Below, in pieces: positions 6,476 to 7,643 of a stretch of DNA of 7,643 nucleotides. The stretch's first letter is position 1; the number at the start of each line of letters is the position of its first letter. The DNA is from Thiobacillus sp. (GTDB taxonomy: Bacteria; Pseudomonadota; Gammaproteobacteria; Burkholderiales; Thiobacillaceae), in NCBI GenBank assembly GCA_024710445.1, contig JANJUT010000195.1, positions 1 to 7,643 of the forward strand. The letters are read 5' to 3'. Made by a program: the position numbers and the translations under genes. The notes beneath the pieces were generated by a model that had not been told where the DNA came from, ran no database searches, and saw only the letters and a list, made by a program, of their open reading frames with translations.

Positions 6476-7643
6476 TTGAAAACCATTGAGGAACGACTCG
6501 ACCAGGTCGAGGCCCGGCTTGCACGGATTGAGCAATTACTCCCTGCCATGACGGCGGTCCGGGGCACTGTCTCGGATACGCCTTCCCAGGAGACCGCGCC
6601 CGCGGTGACGGAGGTCAGGCGAGCTACTCGATCATCAGTGACGGCGTCGCCGCTGACCCGGAAAATGACTGATCCAGTCTACGCTAGCGCCAGCGCAAGC
6701 AGTTCGATGTCGGTGACCCAGATTCTCGGCTGGACGGGGGCGACGGCGTTGGTGCTGGCTGTTGCCTACCTGATTCGATTGGCCATGGACGCGGGCTGGC
6801 TGACGCCGGAGCGGCAGCTGGGGCTGGCGGTGCTGAGCGGATTCGCGTTGATTGGCGCAGGGCTCAAGCTGCGCGTGGCTGACAGGCAGTACGCGAGCCT
6901 GCTGCCGGCCGGTGGCCTGGTGGTGCTGTTCCTGTCGATCTACGGCGCGCATCTCTACTATCACTTTATTGGCGTGCCGATGGCGACGGGTGCGGTGATT
7001 CTCACCTGCCTGTTTGCACTGTGGCTGGGTCGCCTGTTCGAAAGCGAAATCTACGGCCTGTTTGCGGTGACGGGTTCCTATTCGGCTCCGTTCCTGCTGC
7101 ATACGCTCGCAGGTTCAGTGACCGATCTGGTGATCTATTTCTCGGCCTGGAGCGTGTTGTATTGTCTCTATTCGATCTGGATTGGCAATCGCCGCCCCTA
7201 TCTTCTGGCCGCCTACCTGGCCTTGCTCGGATTTCATTACCTGTGGCGGCAGATGGCGCCGGGCGAATGGGAAGCGGCGTTTGCTTTTCAGGTGATTCAA
7301 TTCATGATTTTCATCGGTGGTGCGGTCAGCCTGTCGATTCGCCATCGACGCCCGATGAGCCGGGAGGAGGCTGCGGTTCATCTGCCGCTGCTGTTGATTT
7401 TTTATGCCTTGCAGTATGAATTGCTGCAACGGCACCTGCCGGCGCTGGCCCCATGGATTGCGCTGGGCAGCGCGGGCGTGTTGTTGCTGGGCTATGCCGT
7501 CGCAAAACGGATACTGGAGCGGCCGCTGGAATCCGGGGCGGTGCTGGTGGGGGCCTATGCGTCGCTGGCACTGTTTCATGCCGGTTACATGGAATTGCTG
7601 CCCGATGCCTTCGCACCCTGGGTGGCCTTGCTGATGTTGCCCG
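6476..7643 (+). CDS. DUF2339 multi-spanning membrane protein (3' part beyond right edge)
   Basis: I read 389 codons without a stop from TTG 6476 to the window end. Residues 1-24 (MKTIEERLDQVEARLARIEQ and on) form a heptad-like coiled coil with Ile/Leu/Val spacing. A Ser/Thr/Ala/Pro-rich linker follows to about 80. Then come many membrane helices, beginning with ILGWTGATALVLAVAYLIRLAMDAGWLTPERQ (83-114 as a unit), typical of DUF2339: a first span followed by GW-x-P-x-x and a Gly-rich second span. AlaGlyGlyLeu-rich and aromatic spans continue (about 145-165, 172-186, 215-236, 240-258), with GSYSAPFLL (200-208) matching the family's Gly/Pro-rich turn. Members usually have 700-1000 residues, so about half is visible. 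Function is unknown. The start is chosen from CAGGAG 7 nt upstream. Confidence 0.88.
   Translation, partial: MKTIEERLDQVEARLARIEQLLPAMTAVRGTVSDTPSQETAPAVTEVRRATRSSVTASPLTRKMTDPVYASASASSSMSVTQILGWTGATALVLAVAYLIRLAMDAGWLTPERQLGLAVLSGFALIGAGLKLRVADRQYASLLPAGGLVVLFLSIYGAHLYYHFIGVPMATGAVILTCLFALWLGRLFESEIYGLFAVTGSYSAPFLLHTLAGSVTDLVIYFSAWSVLYCLYSIWIGNRRPYLLAAYLALLGFHYLWRQMAPGEWEAAFAFQVIQFMIFIGGAVSLSIRHRRPMSREEAAVHLPLLLIFYALQYELLQRHLPALAPWIALGSAGVLLLGYAVAKRILERPLESGAVLVGAYASLALFHAGYMELLPDAFAPWVALLMLP

Overview
This 7.6 kb window reads as ordinary chromosome from a GC-rich proteobacterium. A beta- or closely related gammaproteobacterium is most likely, judged from a Tex protein of proteobacterial type, a PilH-like receiver, DUF2189 and DUF2339 membrane proteins and a SYLF lipoprotein-like protein. 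The lineage is inference, since no rRNA or marker gene is present. There is no transposase, integrase, phage gene, CRISPR array, tRNA or rRNA.

Layout. (1) 1-2004, minus strand: the first 502 codons of the RNA-binding transcription factor Tex, cut by the left edge, preceded by a small VOC/glyoxalase-fold gene with its own promoter candidate. (2) 2212-3484, plus strand: an unrecognised 135-aa protein, a short hairpin-rich intergenic element, then a DUF2189-type integral membrane protein. (3) 3498-5516, minus strand: a secreted SYLF/Ysc84-type protein, which ends 13 bp from the convergent DUF2189 gene. Upstream of it lies a two-gene unit made of a single-domain response regulator followed by a 226-aa protein that looks like a P-loop ATPase of the VirD4/TraD/HerA kind with its catalytic residues replaced. 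(4) 5737-7643, plus strand: an exported or membrane-anchored conserved hypothetical protein, then a DUF2339 multi-spanning membrane protein starting at TTG and cut by the right edge.

How the genes relate. Tex is a housekeeping RNA-metabolism gene and has no evident link to the rest. DUF2189, SYLF, the 197-aa exported protein and DUF2339 are all envelope proteins, but nothing in the sequence proves they act together. The most distinctive item is the response regulator plus pseudo-ATPase pair at 4212-5516. Both genes lie in the same reading frame with a single stop codon between them, and the downstream gene has no visible ribosome binding site of its own. That suggests translational coupling or a split fusion, and a signalling rather than DNA-pumping role.
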